38,711 bases of DNA, from contig NZ_NRRU01000051.1 of NCBI RefSeq assembly GCF_016583785.1, positions 1-38,711 on the forward strand, written 5' to 3'. The translations under genes were made by a program, and so were the position numbers. Shown piece after piece: positions 35,846-38,711 of the stretch. Source of the DNA: Rubrivivax gelatinosus (GTDB taxonomy: Bacteria > Pseudomonadota > Gammaproteobacteria > Burkholderiales > Burkholderiaceae_C). How positions within the stretch are numbered: position 1 is the first letter of the stretch; every line of letters starts with the position of its first letter. Below the pieces are notes generated by a model that had not been told where the DNA came from, did not search any database, and was given only the letters and a program-made list of their open reading frames with translations.

Positions 35846-37345
35846 TTAGACGTCGCGTTCGCGGCGCGGGCCGGGCTTGCCGCCGCCGAACTTGGCGCCG
35901 GGCTTCTGGAAGGGCTTGCCGAAAGGCTTGCCCGGACGGTCGCCGAAAGGCTTGCCGCCGCCTTCACCGAAACGCGGGCCGCCGCTCTCGAACGGGCCAC
36001 GCGGCGGGCGCGCTGCCTGGAAGCCTTCGTCGCGGCGCGGCGCCGGGCCGTCCCCCTGCGGACGCCCCGGGCCGAAAGACTTGCCCGGGCCACCGAAGGA
36101 CTTGCCGTGGAAAGGCTTGCCGCCCTGCGGACGCGCACCAAAGGTCTTGCGACCCGGCATCGGACGCTGCGGCGCCGGTTCCGGCTGCTTGGGCTCAAGG
36201 CCTTCGATCGTCGCCGACGGGATGCGCTGCGTCGTGAAGCGCTGGATGCGCTGGATCATGCCGGCGTCGCCACGTTCGGCCAGCGTCACGGCCAGACCCG
36301 AACGCCCGGCGCGGCCGGTGCGGCCGATGCGGTGCACGTAGTCCTCGGCCTTCATCGGCAGGCCGAAGTTGATGACGTGGCTGATCGTCGGCACGTCGAT
36401 GCCGCGCGCGGCGACGTCGGTGGCCACGAGGATCTTCAGGTCGCGCGAGCGCAGGCCCTGCAGCACCCGGGTGCGACGGCCCTGCGGGTGGCCGCCGTGC
36501 AGCGAGGCGACGTGGTGGCCCATGTCGGCCAGGCGGTCGGCGAGCCAGTCGGCGTCACGCTGCGTGCTGGTGAAGACCAGGGCCTGCTCGACGCTGCGTT
36601 CGGTCAGGATGTGGTCCAGCAGCGCGTTCTTGTGCGCGAAGTTGTCGGCCCAGTGCAGGCGCTGCTCGATGTCGGCGTGCACGTCGGTGTGCGAGGCGAT
36701 CTCGATGCGCTGCGGCTCGCGCAGCAGGTCCTCGGCCAGGCGGCCGACGTGGCCGGCGAAGGTGGCGCTGAACATCACCGTCTGGCGCGCAGCCGGGGTG
36801 GCGCGGGCGATGTGGTGGATGTCGTCGATGAAGCCCATGTCGAGCATGCGGTCGGCTTCGTCGAGCACCAGCATCTCGACGTTGTCGAGCACGGCCTTGC
36901 CGCTGGCCATGTGGTCCATCAGCCGGCCCGGGGTGGCGATGAGCACGTCCAGCGGGCCACGCAGCGCCTTCAGCTGGGCGCCGTAAGGCACGCCGCCGAC
37001 GATGGTGGCCACACGCAGGCCCTGCACATGGCGGCCGTAGTCGACCGCCGCCTTGGCGACCTGCATCGCCAGTTCACGCGTCGGCGCCAGCACCAGGATG
37101 CGCGGGCCGCTGACGACACCTTTCTCACGCCGGCCGGCATCGCCGCGGGCGTTGAGGATGCGCGTCAGCGCGGGCAGCACGAAACTCGCGGTCTTGCCGC
37201 TGCCGGTGCTGCTGGAGACCATCAGGTCGGATCCCGCCAGCGCCAGGGGAATGGCGCGCGACTGGACTTCCGTCGGGTTGGTGTAGCCAGCATCGGCCAC
37301 GGCACGGGCCAGGGCTTCGGGCAAGCCCAGGGTATCAAAACTCAT
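35846..37345 (-). CDS. rhlE: DEAD-box ATP-dependent RNA helicase, RhlE type
   Basis: 499 aa. The Q motif (NPTEVQSRAIP), motif I SSSTGSGKT, PTRELA, LDEADRML (DEAD), FSATF and HRIGRTGRAGR are all present, giving the two RecA-like domains (residues about 1-375). The C-terminal 110 residues are Gly/Pro/Lys/Phe-rich with repeats such as GKPFG and GKSFG, a basic RNA-binding tail. RhlE helicases act in rRNA maturation and RNA turnover, often in the cold. The ATG at 37345 gives MSFDTLGLPEAL; the upstream frame to 37426 is unlike the family. Confidence 0.92.
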   Translation of the reverse strand: MSFDTLGLPEALARAVADAGYTNPTEVQSRAIPLALAGSDLMVSSSTGSGKTASFVLPALTRILNARGDAGRREKGVVSGPRILVLAPTRELAMQVAKAAVDYGRHVQGLRVATIVGGVPYGAQLKALRGPLDVLIATPGRLMDHMASGKAVLDNVEMLVLDEADRMLDMGFIDDIHHIARATPAARQTVMFSATFAGHVGRLAEDLLREPQRIEIASHTDVHADIEQRLHWADNFAHKNALLDHILTERSVEQALVFTSTQRDADWLADRLADMGHHVASLHGGHPQGRRTRVLQGLRSRDLKILVATDVAARGIDVPTISHVINFGLPMKAEDYVHRIGRTGRAGRSGLAVTLAERGDAGMIQRIQRFTTQRIPSATIEGLEPKQPEPAPQRPMPGRKTFGARPQGGKPFHGKSFGGPGKSFGPGRPQGDGPAPRRDEGFQAARPPRGPFESGGPRFGEGGGKPFGDRPGKPFGKPFQKPGAKFGGGKPGPRRERDV

Positions 37346-37534
37346 TCGTCGTCTTTCGAGACAGGACGGCCGGCCCGGGCAAGCGCCAGGGCATCCACCA
37401 TCCAAGGGTGAAGTCGCATCCAACATGGGGGCGACGGCATCGCCGCCGACCCGAGGAATGCGGCCGCAGGGCGCGGCTCGACGAAAGGTCAGAGGGGATG
37501 AACGAACGGCGTCAACCAGGACGCCGAGGGCCGA

Positions 37535-37574
37535 ATTGTATCGGATATCGAGCTTCCGCGGGTGGCGTTACACT
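37535..37574. promoter_or_regulatory. candidate divergent -10 elements, rhlE / DUF2087
   Basis: TACAAT on the minus strand (37540-37535) would give rhlE a leader of about 185 nt. TACACT on the plus strand (37569-37574) would give the DUF2087 gene a leader of about 170 nt. No good -35 is visible for either. The 408-nt gap 37346-37753 contains no gene I can support; a CCCCG/CGGGG hairpin lies near 37713-37728. Confidence 0.35.
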
Positions 37575-37753
37575 CCGCGGTGGTCGGCAGTTCACCCAGG
37601 CGTCGCCGCGCGGGCCTCTCCCGCGAGCTAAACCTGCCATCCATCCCCGTCAGTCGAGGACAGCTTCTTCACCGGAGCGCTGCGCCCGGCCGGCAAGTCG
37701 GCGACCCCCGGCACCCCGTCCTCGGGGCGGCGCCGCGCTCGCGAGGAACCATC

Positions 37754-38491
37754 ATGTCCCGTGAAGCCCTGCCCCTGGTCGCCCCCGACCTTTCCGCTTT
37801 CGCGCGTTCGTTAGGCAGCGCGCTGAAGACCCGCCCGAGCGCCGAACCACCCGGCCATGTCGAGCTGCTGAACCTGCTCGCACGCGCCGCCGGCCACCGC
37901 AACGTGCAGGCGCTGCGTGCGGCCAGCGAACGGCCGCTGCCGGCGGCGCCGCTGGCCGCCGAAGACCGCCCGGTGCTGCCGCTGTCGGCCAACGCGCGCA
38001 AGGCGCTGATGCAGTTCGACAGCCGCGGGCGCCTGGTGCGCTGGCCGCACAAGTTCAGCGTGCAGCGCCTGGCGATGTGGGTGCTGTGGACGCTTTTCGA
38101 CGGCCGCCGCCGCTACAGCGAGCGCGAGGTCAACGCGATCCTGGTGACGGCCAACGCCTTCGGCGACCACGTCACGCTGCGCCGTGAACTCGTCAACCAC
38201 CGCCTGCTGGCGCGCAAGAGCGACTGCAGCGAGTACTGGAAGCTGCCGGCGCGCCCGGACACCGAGGCCCAGGCGCTGGTGGCGGCCTGGCGGGCGCGCC
38301 GGCCGGTACCTTCAGCGCGGCGCGAGATGGCGGTCGAAGAACGCCCTCGCCCGCGCCGCGGTGCCGGCGTGCAGCCGGGCGCGGTCGAGGCCGGCCGGGT
38401 CGAGGCAGATCGCGGCGGCGAAAAAGCGCCCGGCGGCACTGCAGCGCATCAGGAAGGCGTAGTGCGTGACACCGGGCAGCAGTTCGACTGA
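37754..38491 (+). CDS. DUF2087 domain protein
   Basis: 245 aa. The C-terminal half holds FSVQRLAMWVLWTLFDGRRR, then YSEREVNAILVTANAFGDHV and RRELVNHRLLARKSDCSEYW, the DUF2087 pattern, thought to be a small winged-helix-like domain. The N-terminal part (RSLGSALKTRPSAEPPGHVELLNLLARAAG) may be a short toxin-antitoxin- or glyoxalase-associated helical region often seen with it; this is uncertain. ATG 37754 has GAGGAA 6 nt before it. The last 60 codons are antisense to the next gene and look low-complexity, so the true functional end may be near PSARR (about residue 192). Confidence 0.75.
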   Translation: MSREALPLVAPDLSAFARSLGSALKTRPSAEPPGHVELLNLLARAAGHRNVQALRAASERPLPAAPLAAEDRPVLPLSANARKALMQFDSRGRLVRWPHKFSVQRLAMWVLWTLFDGRRRYSEREVNAILVTANAFGDHVTLRRELVNHRLLARKSDCSEYWKLPARPDTEAQALVAAWRARRPVPSARREMAVEERPRPRRGAGVQPGAVEAGRVEADRGGEKAPGGTAAHQEGVVRDTGQQFD

Positions 38492-38711
38492 GACGCCCGG
38501 CACCTGGCCCCAGGCGCGCAGGTCGGCGAGATCGACCTGATCGTCGCCCTCGCCGACGACGACCTGCACCGGCGGCGCCAGCGGCTCGTGCGAGAGCGCG
38601 GCCGACATCGCCGGGGCGATGACGAAGGCGGCGCGCACACGGGCGTCGTGCAGGTCGGCGTCGGCGCGCGCGAGCGAGGACGCGAAGCCCTCGCTGCGCT
38701 GCAGCGCGGCG
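38312..38711 (-). CDS. alpha/beta hydrolase (dienelactone hydrolase-like), C-terminal part
   Basis: The last 132 codons of a gene whose 5' part lies beyond the right edge; the frame is open to base 38711. VQVVVGEGDDQVDLADL holds a likely triad Asp, and LLPGVTHYAFL the catalytic His. The C-terminal CLDPAGLDRARLHAG and FFDRHL are like predicted dienelactone hydrolase/PAF-acetylhydrolase-type proteins of proteobacteria. The nucleophile serine would be outside the window. Its 3' end overlaps the DUF2087 frame by 180 nt. Confidence 0.72.
   Translation of the reverse strand, partial: AALQRSEGFASSLARADADLHDARVRAAFVIAPAMSAALSHEPLAPPVQVVVGEGDDQVDLADLRAWGQVPGVSVELLPGVTHYAFLMRCSAAGRFFAAAICLDPAGLDRARLHAGTAARARAFFDRHLAPR

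Overview
The window is GC-rich, densely packed chromosomal DNA from a betaproteobacterium of the order Burkholderiales, most like the Rubrivivax/Leptothrix/Roseateles branch. This rests on gene order (gyrA, DUF2059, pheA, tyrA, aroA-cmk, rpsA, ihfB, lapA, lapB), the OmpA N-terminus with its NGTNELCWRD motif, the fused AroA-Cmk protein, the split heptose kinase/adenylyltransferase, and strong G/C preference at third codon positions. The genus is inferred, not proven. I saw no rRNA, tRNA, insertion sequence, prophage or CRISPR array.

Region 1 (1-11.7 kb) is housekeeping. It starts with an OmpA gene cut by the left edge, then a compact plus-strand run: gyrA, a DUF2059 secreted protein, pheA, tyrA, aroA-cmk, rpsA, a clear terminator, ihfB, lapA and lapB. 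It joins DNA topology, Phe/Tyr biosynthesis, translation, nucleoid structure and control of LPS synthesis (LapA/LapB). serC and hisC, often present in this cluster in related bacteria, are absent.

Region 2 (11.8-23.7 kb) is a cell-envelope locus. msbA leads a translationally coupled run with a WaaC-like GT9 and a GT4 glycosyltransferase. Facing it are a LicD-family gene and a CDP-glycerol glycerophosphotransferase-like gene. A second plus-strand run holds a sialyl/polysialyltransferase-like gene, a second GT9 and a polysaccharide pyruvyl transferase-family gene. The complete ADP-heptose pathway (gmhA, rfaE1, rfaE2, gmhB) runs on the minus strand. Together they suggest a heptose-containing LPS core or surface glycan with phosphate-linked and possibly acidic decorations. 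Two near-identical structured repeats of about 71 bp, in opposite orientation, sit at 18.9 and 22.1 kb; each follows a stop codon and supplies the Shine-Dalgarno of the next gene.

Region 3 (23.9-28.9 kb) holds a small ComEA-like helix-hairpin-helix protein, two minus-strand genes for small secreted low-complexity proteins (one built of Arg-Arg-Glu-Asp repeats), and dnaE.

Region 4 (28.9-38.7 kb) is mixed metabolism and regulation: an alpha/beta hydrolase, a threonine dehydratase-like enzyme, argE, a DUF599 membrane protein, a divergent pirin/LysR pair, gluQ, an FKBP isomerase, an RhlE-type RNA helicase, a DUF2087 protein and a hydrolase cut by the right edge. Several genes here have a -10-like hexamer only 6-9 nt before the start codon and no Shine-Dalgarno, which suggests leaderless mRNAs. 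Four convergent gene pairs overlap at their 3' ends, by 26 to 180 bp.
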